Assembly: GCF_001542625.1 (NCBI RefSeq)
Contig: NZ_CP016279.1
Location: forward strand, 10,230,001-10,294,000
Direction: 5' to 3'
Origin: Streptomyces griseochromogenes
GTDB taxonomy: Bacteria > Actinomycetota > Actinomycetes > Streptomycetales > Streptomycetaceae
Length of the DNA stretch: 64,000 bases
Position 1 is the stretch's first letter. Every line of letters begins with the position of its first letter. A program made the translations under genes and the position numbers. A model generated the notes under the pieces. The model saw only the letters and a list, made by a program, of their open reading frames with translations. It ran no database searches and was not told where the DNA came from. Positions 19,558-28,710 of the stretch are shown one piece after another.

Positions 19558-21954
19558 ATGAGCCATATAGACGCGGGTGCTGAACTCGACCCTGTGCACC
19601 CCGTGGCGCTCCCCGAGCACCCGTCGGCGGGATTGACCGGCGCCGAAGTCGCGGAGCGAGTGGCGCGCGGACAGGTCAACGACGTGCCGGTGCGCAGCAG
19701 CCGCTCCCTGGGCGAGATCGTCCGCGCGAACGTCTTCACCCGGTTCAACGCGATCATCGGCGTCCTGTGGCTGATCATGCTGTTCGTCGCACCGATCCAG
19801 GACAGCCTCTTCGGCTTCGTGATCCTCGCCAACACCGGCATCGGCATCGTGCAGGAGTGGCGCGCGAAGCAGACCCTCGACTCGCTCGCCGTGATCGGCG
19901 AGTCCCGGCCGACCGTCCGCCGCGACGGGAACGCCACCGAGGTGGCCACGAACGAGATCGTCCTGGACGACCTCATAGAGATAGGCCCGGGCGACAAGAT
20001 CGTCGTGGACGGGGTGTGCGCCGAGGCCGACGGTCTGGAGATCGACGAGTCGCTGCTCACCGGTGAGGCCGACCCCGTCGTCAAACACCCCGGCGGCCAG
20101 GTGATGTCCGGCAGCTTCGTGGTCGCGGGCGGCGGCGCGTTCCGGGCGACCAAGGTGGGCCGCGAGGCGTACGCCGCCCAGCTCGCCGAGGATGCCTCCC
20201 GCTTCACCCTCGTCCACTCCGAGCTGCGCTCCGGCATCTCCACGATCCTCAAGTACGTGACGTGGATGATGGTCCCGGCCGCGATCGGCCTGGTCGTCAC
20301 CCAGCTCGTCGTCAAGAACGACGACCTGAAGGACGCGGTCGCCCGCACGGTCGGCGGCATCGTCCCGATGGTCCCGGAGGGGCTGGTGCTCCTCACCTCC
20401 GTGGCCTTCGCGATCGGTGTCATCCGGCTGGGCCGCAAACAGTGCCTGGTGCAGGAGCTGCCGGCCATCGAGGGCCTCGCCCGCGTCGACACCGTCTGCC
20501 TGGACAAGACCGGCACGCTCACCGAGGGCGGCATGGACGTCACCGAGCTCAGGACGCTGGACGGGGTCGACGAGACGTACGTACGCAAGGCGCTCGGTGC
20601 GCTCGGCGAGTCCGACCCGCGCCCCAACGCCTCCCTCCAGGCGATCATCGACGCCTGCCCGGACAGCGAGGAGTGGCGCTGCATCGAGTCGCTGCCCTTC
20701 TCCTCCGCCCGCAAGTACAGCGGCGCCGCCTTCAGCGAGGGCGACGGCGAGGCCAGCACCTGGCTGCTGGGCGCCCCCGACGTCCTGCTCGGCGCCGACG
20801 ACCCGGCCCTGGCCGAAACCGAGCGCCTCAACGAACAGGGCCTGCGGGTCCTACTCCTCGCCCGCGCCACCCGCGACCTGGACGACCCCGAACCGGCCCG
20901 GGGCGCCCGCCCCACCGCTCTGGTGGTGCTGGAGCAGCGGCTGCGGCCCGACGCCGCCGACACCCTGCGCTACTTCGCGGAACAGAACGTCCGCGCCAAG
21001 GTCATCTCCGGCGACAACGCGGTGTCCGTCGGCGCGGTCGCCGACAAGCTGGGCCTGTCCGGTACGGCGGTGGACGCGCGTCGGCTGCCCGGCGACCGGG
21101 AGGGCATGGCGGGGGCGCTGGACGAGGGGACCGTGTTCGGGCGGGTCACCCCGCAGCAGAAGCGGGACATGGTCGGCGCGCTGCAGTCGAAGGGGCACAC
21201 GGTCGCGATGACCGGCGACGGTGTGAACGACGTGCTCGCCCTCAAGGACGCGGACATCGGCGTCTCGATGGGCTCGGGCTCGGAGGCGACCCGAGCGGTC
21301 GCGCAGATCGTCCTGCTGAACAACAGCTTCGCCACGCTGCCCTCGGTGGTCGCCGAGGGCCGCCGGGTGATCGGCAACATCACGCGGGTGGCCACGCTGT
21401 TCCTGGTCAAGACGGTCTATTCGGTGCTGCTGGCGCTCCTGGTGGTGTGCTGGCAGGTCGAATACCCCTTCCTGCCCCGCCACCTGACCCTGCTGTCCAC
21501 CCTCACCATCGGTGTCCCGGCCTTCTTCCTGGCTCTCGCGCCCAACAAGGAACGGGCCAGACCCCACTTCGTGCGCACGGTCATGCGCTACTCGATCCCG
21601 GGCGGGGTGGTGGCCGGGGTGGCGACCTTCGTGACGTACCTGATCGCCCGGAACCACTACGCCGGGCCGGGCTCCCTGGACGCGGAGACCAGCGCGGCGA
21701 CCCTGACCCTGTTCCTGGTCTCCATGTGGGTCCTGGCGATCATCGCCCGCCCCTACACCTGGTGGCGCCTCACCCTGGTGGCGTCGATGGGCGTGGCATT
21801 CGTGTTCGTCCTCGCGGTGCCCTCGCTCCAGAACTTCTTCGCGCTGAAGCTCATCGGGGTCACGATGCCGTGGACCGCGGTAGCCATCGCCGTGGTGGCG
21901 GCGGCCGCCCTGGAGTTCCTCTGGAAATGGGTCGACCGCCGGTTCCCGGTGTGA
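19558..21954 (+). CDS. P-type cation-translocating ATPase, CtpE-like
   Basis: 798 residues. TGEADPV near 167 is the actuator dephosphorylation motif, DKTGTLTEGG near 316 carries the phosphorylated Asp, and TGDGVNDVLALKDADIGVSMGSGSEATR near 550 is the hinge motif. The membrane motif is IVPMVPEGLVLLTS rather than CPC, which excludes heavy-metal pumps. This PMVPEGLVLL form is characteristic of actinobacterial CtpE, reported as a calcium pump in mycobacteria; calcium specificity here is an inference. Ten hydrophobic segments are present, and no N-terminal metal-binding domain is seen. Confidence 0.88.
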   Translation: MSHIDAGAELDPVHPVALPEHPSAGLTGAEVAERVARGQVNDVPVRSSRSLGEIVRANVFTRFNAIIGVLWLIMLFVAPIQDSLFGFVILANTGIGIVQEWRAKQTLDSLAVIGESRPTVRRDGNATEVATNEIVLDDLIEIGPGDKIVVDGVCAEADGLEIDESLLTGEADPVVKHPGGQVMSGSFVVAGGGAFRATKVGREAYAAQLAEDASRFTLVHSELRSGISTILKYVTWMMVPAAIGLVVTQLVVKNDDLKDAVARTVGGIVPMVPEGLVLLTSVAFAIGVIRLGRKQCLVQELPAIEGLARVDTVCLDKTGTLTEGGMDVTELRTLDGVDETYVRKALGALGESDPRPNASLQAIIDACPDSEEWRCIESLPFSSARKYSGAAFSEGDGEASTWLLGAPDVLLGADDPALAETERLNEQGLRVLLLARATRDLDDPEPARGARPTALVVLEQRLRPDAADTLRYFAEQNVRAKVISGDNAVSVGAVADKLGLSGTAVDARRLPGDREGMAGALDEGTVFGRVTPQQKRDMVGALQSKGHTVAMTGDGVNDVLALKDADIGVSMGSGSEATRAVAQIVLLNNSFATLPSVVAEGRRVIGNITRVATLFLVKTVYSVLLALLVVCWQVEYPFLPRHLTLLSTLTIGVPAFFLALAPNKERARPHFVRTVMRYSIPGGVVAGVATFVTYLIARNHYAGPGSLDAETSAATLTLFLVSMWVLAIIARPYTWWRLTLVASMGVAFVFVLAVPSLQNFFALKLIGVTMPWTAVAIAVVAAAALEFLWKWVDRRFPV

Positions 21955-21965
21955 GGCTGTAAGGG

Positions 21966-22799
21966 CTACTGCACGTCGACGAAGTCACCCGTGGCGTTGA
22001 CCGCCGGGGTGGTCGAGGTGCCCGCGAAGCTGAAGCGCCAGTAGCCGTCGTAGTTCGCGGTGGTGGTGGTCTTCAGGTTGCCGTACGAGTCCGTGTACAC
22101 CGTCTTGACGGTGGTGTACGTGGTCGTGCCGTACTTGCGGAACTGGAGCTTGACCGGCTGGTTGGTGTAGCCGTGGTACTGGTTGTCGTCCCAGTTGGCG
22201 CGGGACAGCTTGCCCGTCACCGTGAGGGTCTTGCCCTTGGCGATGGGCTCCGGGCCCGCGTCCACCGTCAGCTTGGAGTAGCGCTGGACCAGGGTGGAGC
22301 CGAGGCCGCCCTGGTCCTTGTAGCCCACCTTGCTCAGGTCGGAGGGGTTCTGCTGGTCCTGACCGTTGAAGGCGACCGCCTCGGCCGCCACGCCCCAGGT
22401 ACCGGCGTCCGCGCTCTTCGGGTCGGGGTCGGTCGGGTAGATGTCGACCGTGCCCGTGCAGGTGGCGGTGGTGGACGAGGTGGCGGTGCAGGTCGCCGGG
22501 TTGTCGCCGTACAGCTCGGTGGTCTCGGTGTCGTAGGAGCCCTTGTAGAGGAAGGCGTCCGTGTAGAAGTCGCTCGCGGTGATGTCCACGTCCGAGCCGT
22601 GGGTGAGCGTGTACGAGTAGGTCGTGCTGACCTTATTGGTCGAGCCAACCTTGATCGCGCCTGCGATCGTGACGTTCGAGAAGCTGACGTTCAGGGTGTA
22701 CGGCGTGCCGCTCGTCCCGGTGGCGTGCGCGGCCGGCACGGCGAGGGAGGAGAGGGCCAGGGCGCCGGAGACGGCGGCCACGGTGGCACGTATGCGCAT
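21966..22799 (-). CDS. secreted Streptomyces protein, paralog 1
   Basis: 277 residues from ATG at 22799 with AGGGG upstream. The signal peptide is MRIRATVAAVSGALALSSLA with cleavage near AHA. The C-terminal about 100 residues (DAGPEPIAKGKTLTVTGKL to TGDFVDVQ) form an Ig-like beta domain found in many Streptomyces secreted proteins. The next gene upstream, on the same strand, has almost the same signal peptide and C-terminal domain but a different middle. Both genes have a palindrome in their leader. The function is unknown. Confidence 0.85.
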   Translation of the reverse strand: MRIRATVAAVSGALALSSLAVPAAHATGTSGTPYTLNVSFSNVTIAGAIKVGSTNKVSTTYSYTLTHGSDVDITASDFYTDAFLYKGSYDTETTELYGDNPATCTATSSTTATCTGTVDIYPTDPDPKSADAGTWGVAAEAVAFNGQDQQNPSDLSKVGYKDQGGLGSTLVQRYSKLTVDAGPEPIAKGKTLTVTGKLSRANWDDNQYHGYTNQPVKLQFRKYGTTTYTTVKTVYTDSYGNLKTTTTANYDGYWRFSFAGTSTTPAVNATGDFVDVQ

Positions 22800-22828
22800 G
22801 TGTTCCCCTGGAGGGAGAAGTGATCGTG

Positions 22829-22842
22829 GAGTCGGTTGACTC
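22829..22842. promoter_or_regulatory. inverted repeat in the leader of paralog 1
   Basis: GAGTC-GGTT-GACTC lies 30-43 bp upstream of the start and is followed by GATCAGA on the plus strand. The second paralog has a longer palindrome and the same GATCAGA in the same order. Confidence 0.4.
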
Positions 22843-22994
22843 AAGCGATCAGATCCGCGAGGGGGGTGGCGGGTTGTACGGCAAGATCGATTCTCGGCCA
22901 CATTTTGACCGTGCATTACCGGCCCGTGACGGAAGTGAGAGGAAACGTTCCGGCCGCCGGAAGCGCATGCTCCCGACGGCTGGAACGGCCCTGT

Positions 22995-23774
22995 TCACCT
23001 CACGTCGACGAAGTCACCCGCGGCGCTGACCGCCGGGGTCGTGGAGTCGCCCGCGAAGGCGAAGCGGTAGTAGCCGTCGGCCGACGCGGTCGTCGTGGTC
23101 TTCAGGTTGCCCCTGGAGTCCGCCCTGACCGTCTTCAGCGTGGTGTAGGTGCTGGAGCCGTTCTTGCGGAACTGGAGCTTGACCGACTGGCCGCTGTAGC
23201 CGGAGTACTTGGCCGCGTCCCAGTTGGCCCGGGTCAGGGCACCGGTGACGGTGAGGGTCTTGCCCTTCTTCACCGGCTCCGGGGCGGCGTCGGCCGTCAG
23301 CTTGGACAGACGCTGGGCCTGGAAGGTCTTGGCGTTGTCCCGCTGGACGTAGTTGGTGTCCCTGGCCCGGGCGATCGCCCAGACCTTCCACGTGCCGGCC
23401 ACCTTGTTGACGAGGTTGGCGCCGGCCTTCAGCGTGTAGGTCGCCGTGCAGGTCGACTTGGTGGCGCTGACCACCGTGCACTTGGACCGGTGGTCGCCGG
23501 TGTTGGCGACCGCACCGCTGTCGGACTCGTCGATGTTCGGGCCGTGGTACAGGATCGCCTGCGCCCACTCGACACCCCCGTCGTCCGTCACGGTGAAGGA
23601 CACGGAGAAGGTCTTGCTCCCGGTCGCGCCGACGACGACGGGCTTGCCGCCGTTGACCACGACGTTCGAGATCTTGGTGTCGCCGCGGCCCGCGTCGGCG
23701 TGGGCGGCCGGAATGGCGAGGGCGGAGAGGGCCAGGGCGCCGGATACGGCGGCCACGGTGGCACGGAAGCGCAT
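22995..23774 (-). CDS. secreted Streptomyces protein, paralog 2
   Basis: 259 residues from ATG at 23774 with GGGGGAA upstream. The signal peptide MRFRATVAAVSGALALSALA differs at only a few positions from that of paralog 1. The middle (VSFTVTDDGGVEWAQAILYHGP) is diverged, while the C-terminal KKGKTLTVTGALTRANWD to AAGDFVDVR domain is closely similar. This is a tandem duplication with selection or shuffling in the middle region. A 24-bp perfect palindrome lies 46 bp upstream. Confidence 0.85.
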   Translation of the reverse strand: MRFRATVAAVSGALALSALAIPAAHADAGRGDTKISNVVVNGGKPVVVGATGSKTFSVSFTVTDDGGVEWAQAILYHGPNIDESDSGAVANTGDHRSKCTVVSATKSTCTATYTLKAGANLVNKVAGTWKVWAIARARDTNYVQRDNAKTFQAQRLSKLTADAAPEPVKKGKTLTVTGALTRANWDAAKYSGYSGQSVKLQFRKNGSSTYTTLKTVRADSRGNLKTTTTASADGYYRFAFAGDSTTPAVSAAGDFVDVR

Positions 23775-23819
23775 GTACGTTCCCCCGGTGGAGAAGGATG
23801 GACACGGGGTCCAGATGGT

Positions 23820-23843
23820 CATGGGAGCCGATCGGCTCCCATG
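23820..23843. promoter_or_regulatory. 24-bp perfect palindrome upstream of paralog 2
   Basis: The half-site CATGGGAGCCGA is repeated inverted without spacer. It lies 46-69 bp upstream of the start codon and is followed by GATCAGA. It could be an operator or an RNA hairpin in a long leader. Confidence 0.55.
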
Positions 23844-23929
23844 ATCAGACCGTCGAGGCCGCCGAGTGGTTGTACGTGTGTTCGGATGAATCCGGCCGAC
23901 CACGGACCCGGACACCCGGCTCACGTGAC

Positions 23930-23956
23930 CTACCGCACGTCGACGAAGTCGCCCGG
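23930..23956 (-). pseudogene. vestigial 3' end of a third secreted paralog
   Basis: On the minus strand this reads GDFVDVR followed by TAG, the same last seven residues and stop position as in paralog 2 (and GDFVDVQ in paralog 1). Upstream of the Gly codon similarity stops after at most a codon or two and the sequence runs into the stop region of the sacsin-like gene. It looks like the end of a third copy whose body was lost. Confidence 0.6.
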
Positions 23957-23974
23957 GGGTGGGACGCGTCGAGA

Positions 23975-26900
23975 TCAGTCGAACCAGCGGTCTCGGGCGA
24001 GTTCCTCCGTCCGTGACGGGTCCTCCAGCAGGGCCGCCACCTCGAAGCGGCGCGGCCACTGGCCGGCCGCCCAGGCCAGACCGGCGGCGACGCCCTCCAG
24101 GGTGGCCGCGTGCAGAACGCCGTCGCCGGTCAGCCGCCAGTCGATCTCCACGCCGTCCACGACCAGTTCCTCGTGCTCGACATAGGTGTCCGGGGTGCGC
24201 GGACCGAGCAGCGCCCGCACCGGCTCCGGTACGTCGTGCTCGGCGCCCTCGGAGTGCACCTCGCCGGTGACGGACTCGCTCAGCCGCCGCACCTGGAACA
24301 GCTCGGCCAGCTCGGCGGCCCGGGACGGCCGCACGGGCAGCAGCGGGACGCCGGAGGTGAACGGCAGCAGATCGGGCGAGTCGACCACCACGGCGTCGGA
24401 GGCGTCCACGACCTCCACCCGCCCGTCGGCCACGGCCCGCAGCTCGTCCGGGAGGGTCACCTGCTCGGGGTCCAGCTCGGCCAGCGCGCCGTACAGCCCG
24501 TGCAGCTGGGCCGAGGTGACCGGCCGCTCGGGGTCGGCGAGGCGGTCCAGCAGCTCGGCACCGCCACCGGGCTCGTCCAGCAGGGCGGCGACGGAGGTCC
24601 GCACCCCCAGGGCGTGCAGCACCTGCTCGTCCTCGAAGCCGGTGGCGTCGGCCTCGTCGTACAGGCCGCGCAGCAGCGGGTCCCCGCCGGCCGCGAGCAG
24701 ACCGGCGGGCCGCCGCCCGTCCAGGACGGGGTGCCCGCGCAACCACCAGGCCGTGTACGGCCGTACGACCTCGTGGGTGCCGTCGGGCAGCAGGATGCGC
24801 ACCGGCTGGGTGAGGGCGTCGCGCAGCGGCGGCCGGGCGAGCAGGGAGAGGGCCTCGGGCCAGTGGTCGTCGTCCACCAGGTCGAGGTCTCGTACGGCGA
24901 CCAGCTCGGTGGCGACCGGAGGCACCGGGCTGTCCGGGAAGCGGTCGAGGACGTCCTCGCACCACACGTCCACGGCGTCCAGCAGCCCCGCGTCGTCCGG
25001 CTCGGCGAAGTCGCCTTCCCTGGGCTCCAGTTCGTCCGGATCGAGAACGACGTCCGTGGCCCGGACGAGCGCGAAGTCCGCGAGGACACCACAGGCGGTG
25101 AGCGGTTGTTCACCCCATTTCGCGGCCAGCTCACCGTCCACGGCCGCCAGTTCACCCTCGCGGATCACCCGGGCGAAGGCGCTGCCGGGAAAGACCAGCT
25201 CGCCCGCCGGTGCGAGCTCACCGTCCTCGTCGGGCAGGGCGAGGGCGCCCAGCCAGGGCTCGTCACCGGGTTCCAGACCCGCGTCGCGCACCAGGGCGAG
25301 GACGGTGTCGGCCAGCTCCTCCGCGTCCGGTGCGTCCTCCTCCCACAGCACGCCGCCCTCGTCGTCCAGTGAGGCGGCCACCGCGGCCCGCACCTGCGGG
25401 GTGGTCAGCACCGCGCGCGGGGTCGCGGGCAGCGCGCCCAGCTTCTCCAGCAGCGGGTGGGCGGCGTCCTCGTGGGCGACCTTGAGCCCGAGCCGGCCGA
25501 GCACGTCGGGGTGGATGAGGGCGGCGTCCGGGCTGGGCAGCATGACCTGCCGGGGCCCGATGGTGGTCCGCCCGTCGGCGAGCGGCACGGGCAGCCCCGA
25601 CAGCCGGTCGGGGTCGACCCCGGCGAGGCTGTCGTAGAGCCGCCACCACCAGTCCGGGTCCTTCTCCAGACCGGCGAGCCGGTCGACGACGTCGGCGAGC
25701 GGAAGCCGGGCGACCCCGAGGGTGCGCAGCTCGACGCGCCGTTCGAGCCCGGCGGGGAGCAGGGTCGGCAGCACCTCCGCGAGAACCCGTACGGTGTCCG
25801 CTCCCGCGCCCTCCACCACTTCGGCGTCCCGCGGCCGCAGCGCCTCCGGAAGCTCCACGTCCCCCTTGGGCTCGACGGCCGGGGGCAGGAAGGCGGTACG
25901 TGGCAGCCGCTCCAGAACGGCCTGGCGCAGCGCGCCGTCCAGCTCGCCCTTGCCCAGCGGCCCCGGTACGAGGTCGATGACGCCGTCGCTCACCGGGCGC
26001 CACTGTGCGAGCAGTTCCGTGTAGGCGTCCGCCGCCCGCTGGACCAGGAAGTCGGTCAGCGGGCCGGGGGCCGCGTGCCGGCGGGTGGTGTCCAGCGGGA
26101 AGGACCCGATGAGGAGCGCGGGTACGCCGAGGGGCTCGTCGCTCGGGGTGGGCGCGTGCACGACGGCGGTGGTGCGCGGCCGGACCGGCCGCCCGTCGGC
26201 ATCCGCCGGCACGGCCCAGGTGACCGACCAGTGCGGGCGCAGACGCTCCTCGACCGGGCGATCGGCGAGCAGGTCCGGGGTGAGCGGCCCGTGGGCGGAG
26301 ACGGTACGCCAGCGGGTGGCGCCCTCCCGCGAGTCCTCCACGACGGTGAAGGTGCCCTCGGTACGGCGGCGCAGCGTGCGCGGGGCATCGCCGTCGACCT
26401 CCACCACCACTTCCTCCAGCCCCGGCAGGGCGAGGAGCAGGGCGTCGTCGACGGCGGTGAGGAGGCGCTCGGCGAGGTCGGCGGCGGCCGTGTCGCGCAG
26501 GGGCAGGATCACGGCGGTGTCGTACGGCTCCGGGGCGGAACCCTCGGCGGCGAAGGGCAGCCGGAGGAGGGGCACGTGCCCGTCACGGCGCCGGATCTCG
26601 TCCCCCAGCCCGGGGCTGTGCCGGGCGGTGTCTCCGGCCAGCTCACGCGCCTCGGCCAGCGACCACCGGACCCCGCCGTGGCGTCCGACGATGGCGGGCT
26701 CGTCGGTGACGGCGATGACGGCGGCGAACCCGACCCCGAACCGGCCGACGGCGCCGTGGGTGTCCTGCGCGTCCCGCTTGGCCGAGGCACGCAGGGTGGA
26801 CAGCGACTCGACACCGGCCGCGTCCAGCGGGGCGCCGGTGTTCGCGGCGACCAGCACACCGTCGCGGAGGGTGAGCCGCAAGCGTCCCGGCGTCTTCGCC

Positions 26901-27103
26901 CGTGCGGCGGCATCGGCGGCGTTCTGGGCCAGCTCGACGACCAGCCGGTCCCGGTAGCCACCGAGGACCAGGTCCTCCTCGGCGTTGGCGTCCTCGCGGA
27001 ACCGGGCGGGGCTGGTGGCCCAGGCGTCGAGGACACCGCGGCGAAGACGGGCGCTGCCGAAGGGGTCGGCGCCCTCGGCGGCCGGCCGCACGTACTTGCT
27101 CAC
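23975..27103 (-). CDS. sacsin-like GHKL ATPase protein
   Basis: 1042 residues from GTG at 27103, with GGGAG seven bases upstream. The N-terminal GHKL (Hsp90-like) ATPase is visible as ELAQNAADAAARAKTPG (N box: Glu, Asn, Asp) near residues 55-71 and GRFGVGFAAVIAVTD (glycine box) near 120-135. The remaining 800 residues are acidic, Leu/Val-rich and carry no familiar motif. Sacsin N-terminal ATPase proteins occur in chaperone-like and conflict-related settings. The DUF3027 gene lies upstream on the same strand, 377 bp away. The protein is cytoplasmic; the client or role is unknown. Confidence 0.8.
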   Translation of the reverse strand: MSKYVRPAAEGADPFGSARLRRGVLDAWATSPARFREDANAEEDLVLGGYRDRLVVELAQNAADAAARAKTPGRLRLTLRDGVLVAANTGAPLDAAGVESLSTLRASAKRDAQDTHGAVGRFGVGFAAVIAVTDEPAIVGRHGGVRWSLAEARELAGDTARHSPGLGDEIRRRDGHVPLLRLPFAAEGSAPEPYDTAVILPLRDTAAADLAERLLTAVDDALLLALPGLEEVVVEVDGDAPRTLRRRTEGTFTVVEDSREGATRWRTVSAHGPLTPDLLADRPVEERLRPHWSVTWAVPADADGRPVRPRTTAVVHAPTPSDEPLGVPALLIGSFPLDTTRRHAAPGPLTDFLVQRAADAYTELLAQWRPVSDGVIDLVPGPLGKGELDGALRQAVLERLPRTAFLPPAVEPKGDVELPEALRPRDAEVVEGAGADTVRVLAEVLPTLLPAGLERRVELRTLGVARLPLADVVDRLAGLEKDPDWWWRLYDSLAGVDPDRLSGLPVPLADGRTTIGPRQVMLPSPDAALIHPDVLGRLGLKVAHEDAAHPLLEKLGALPATPRAVLTTPQVRAAVAASLDDEGGVLWEEDAPDAEELADTVLALVRDAGLEPGDEPWLGALALPDEDGELAPAGELVFPGSAFARVIREGELAAVDGELAAKWGEQPLTACGVLADFALVRATDVVLDPDELEPREGDFAEPDDAGLLDAVDVWCEDVLDRFPDSPVPPVATELVAVRDLDLVDDDHWPEALSLLARPPLRDALTQPVRILLPDGTHEVVRPYTAWWLRGHPVLDGRRPAGLLAAGGDPLLRGLYDEADATGFEDEQVLHALGVRTSVAALLDEPGGGAELLDRLADPERPVTSAQLHGLYGALAELDPEQVTLPDELRAVADGRVEVVDASDAVVVDSPDLLPFTSGVPLLPVRPSRAAELAELFQVRRLSESVTGEVHSEGAEHDVPEPVRALLGPRTPDTYVEHEELVVDGVEIDWRLTGDGVLHAATLEGVAAGLAWAAGQWPRRFEVAALLEDPSRTEELARDRWFD

Positions 27104-27480
27104 GTTCACTCTCCCTGTCGACGTGAGGACGAAGGTACAGCGCGGGCGGCCACGAGACCGAAGGGAGAGGTCAGGCCTTCGGGGGTGGTCGTTGACGGCG
27201 GCGCGCCAAGGGCCGTGGACACGCCAGGAGCGGTGGGTACGGCGCGGCCCGCGGGCGCGAAGCCCCTGCCCACCGCGAGCCGCCCGGCCCGCCCGACGCG
27301 CGGGCCGGACGCGAACGCGGCCCGTGCAAGGGACCACCCCCGGCAGGCCGGGTCAGGGCGCGCTCTCCTTCTCGTCGAGGCGCTCGCCGGCCCTGGTCGT
27401 ACCGGAATCCGCGGAATCGCGCCGCGGCGCGGTGGTGCCCAACTGGGTCGGCGTGGCGCCCTGTTGCGCGCCGATCGCCG
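27104..27480. other. intergenic region of 377 bp without a supported gene
   Basis: The stretch between DUF3027 and the sacsin-like gene is very GC-rich. Its open frames have Arg/Pro/Gly-rich composition without a ribosome binding site. Apart from the ribosome binding site of the sacsin-like gene near 27115, I see nothing specific in it. Confidence 0.5.
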
Positions 27481-28407
27481 CTAGGAGTGCCCCAGTTCCG
27501 CCGTCTCCTCGTCCCCCGGCTCCGGAACCGAGCCCGAGTCGCGGGACGGCCGGAGGGGGAAGACGTCGACCTTCATCTCGTCGATCACCGGCACGGCCGG
27601 CTGGGGCGGCTTCGGCATGACCGCCGCCTCCGAGTGGCCGCCGCAGCCGTACGACAGGGAGACCACGCGGCCGTCGGCCGGGGAGAACTCGTTCGCGCAG
27701 ACGCCGAAGGCCTGGCCGAGCGAGCCGCCGATGGGGGTGAGGAAGCCGCAGGACATGCACGTCGCGGGGGCGGCCTGGGCCATCGGCGTCTTGGAGCCGA
27801 ACGCCTCCTCCCAGCGGTCGGCGGCGATGTGCAGGCCGTAGCGGGAGAGGACTCGGGCGCGGCGCATGCCCAGTTCCTCGGCCAGTGCGGCGATCGAGCC
27901 GCGGACGGGGACCGTCGGCTGGACGGCCGGGGTTCCCGGGCTTACGTCCGCGTCCTCGGCCTCCGCCAGTTCCGCCATGTCCTCGGACACGACCGAGTTC
28001 GGCGGGGGCTCCTCCTCGCCCAGGTAGCCGGGCTCCAGGCGCAGGTCCTCCTGGTCGGTGGGGAGCAGATCGCCGGGGCCGAGGTCGCCGGGGCGCAGGC
28101 GCTCGCTCCAGGGGACCCACTCGGGGGCGAGGAGGGCGTCGGGGCCGGGGAGGAGGACCACCTCGTCCAGGGTCACGATCTTGGCGCGGGAGGCCCGGGC
28201 CACGGTCGCCGCCCAGCGCCAGCCGCGATAGCCGAGTTCTTTGCACTCGAAGAAGTGCGTGACAACACGGTCGCCCTCCGACACCAGGCCGACGTGCTCA
28301 CCCACCACACCGGGCGCGGCCGCCTCCTCGGCGGCGGCTCGGGCGAGGTCCACCGCCTCGGCGCACAGACGGTCGGGGGTGCGGCTTCGCGTTGTCGCTG
28401 CGCTCAC
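27481..28407 (-). CDS. DUF3027 zinc-ribbon protein
   Basis: 308 residues from a GTG start at 28407 (MSAATTRSRTPDRLCAEAV). The N-terminal half has VGLVSEGDRVVTHFFECKELGYRGWRWAATVARA, typical of DUF3027. The C-terminal half has a metal site: CMSCGF, then CANEF 18 residues later and GCGGHSE. The Asp/Glu-rich linker between the halves varies. DUF3027 is restricted to actinobacteria and its role is not known. It lies upstream of the sacsin-like gene, on the same strand, and divergent from the MFS gene. Confidence 0.85.
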   Translation of the reverse strand: MSAATTRSRTPDRLCAEAVDLARAAAEEAAAPGVVGEHVGLVSEGDRVVTHFFECKELGYRGWRWAATVARASRAKIVTLDEVVLLPGPDALLAPEWVPWSERLRPGDLGPGDLLPTDQEDLRLEPGYLGEEEPPPNSVVSEDMAELAEAEDADVSPGTPAVQPTVPVRGSIAALAEELGMRRARVLSRYGLHIAADRWEEAFGSKTPMAQAAPATCMSCGFLTPIGGSLGQAFGVCANEFSPADGRVVSLSYGCGGHSEAAVMPKPPQPAVPVIDEMKVDVFPLRPSRDSGSVPEPGDEETAELGHS

Positions 28408-28710
28408 AGGTATCGCTTCTCTCCTACGCCGTCTCTGAGTGCGGCTGCCTCCGGCGGTGAAGCGGACGGAGCGGACCTGGGGACCGCATCGACGTCCGCA
28501 TCCGATCGCGCTCGGGCGCACCTCTGCCATCCATTGTGCTTGATGGCTGAGATACGCACGCTACCCCGTCGCCAGTGGTCGGGGACAGTCCGGCGCTTCG
28601 CGGCGGTATTTCCGAGCCGCCCACCGGACTCGCCCGGCCGGGAGGCGGCGACCCGGCATCCCGACTCGCTTGAGCTCAAACCGCACTATCGGGCGGTGTC
28701 TCGGGGCACT
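28408..28710. other. 303-bp divergent intergenic region
   Basis: It separates DUF3027 (minus) from an MFS gene (plus), so it should carry two promoters. A less GC-rich patch around 28530-28560 is the likeliest promoter area. No small gene or clear palindrome is seen. Confidence 0.4.

Noticed and set aside
24110..27484. Long plus-strand frames opposite the sacsin-like ATPase gene
   Set aside because: They contain no family motif and mirror the coding gene. The minus-strand frame has GHKL motifs and a good ribosome binding site.
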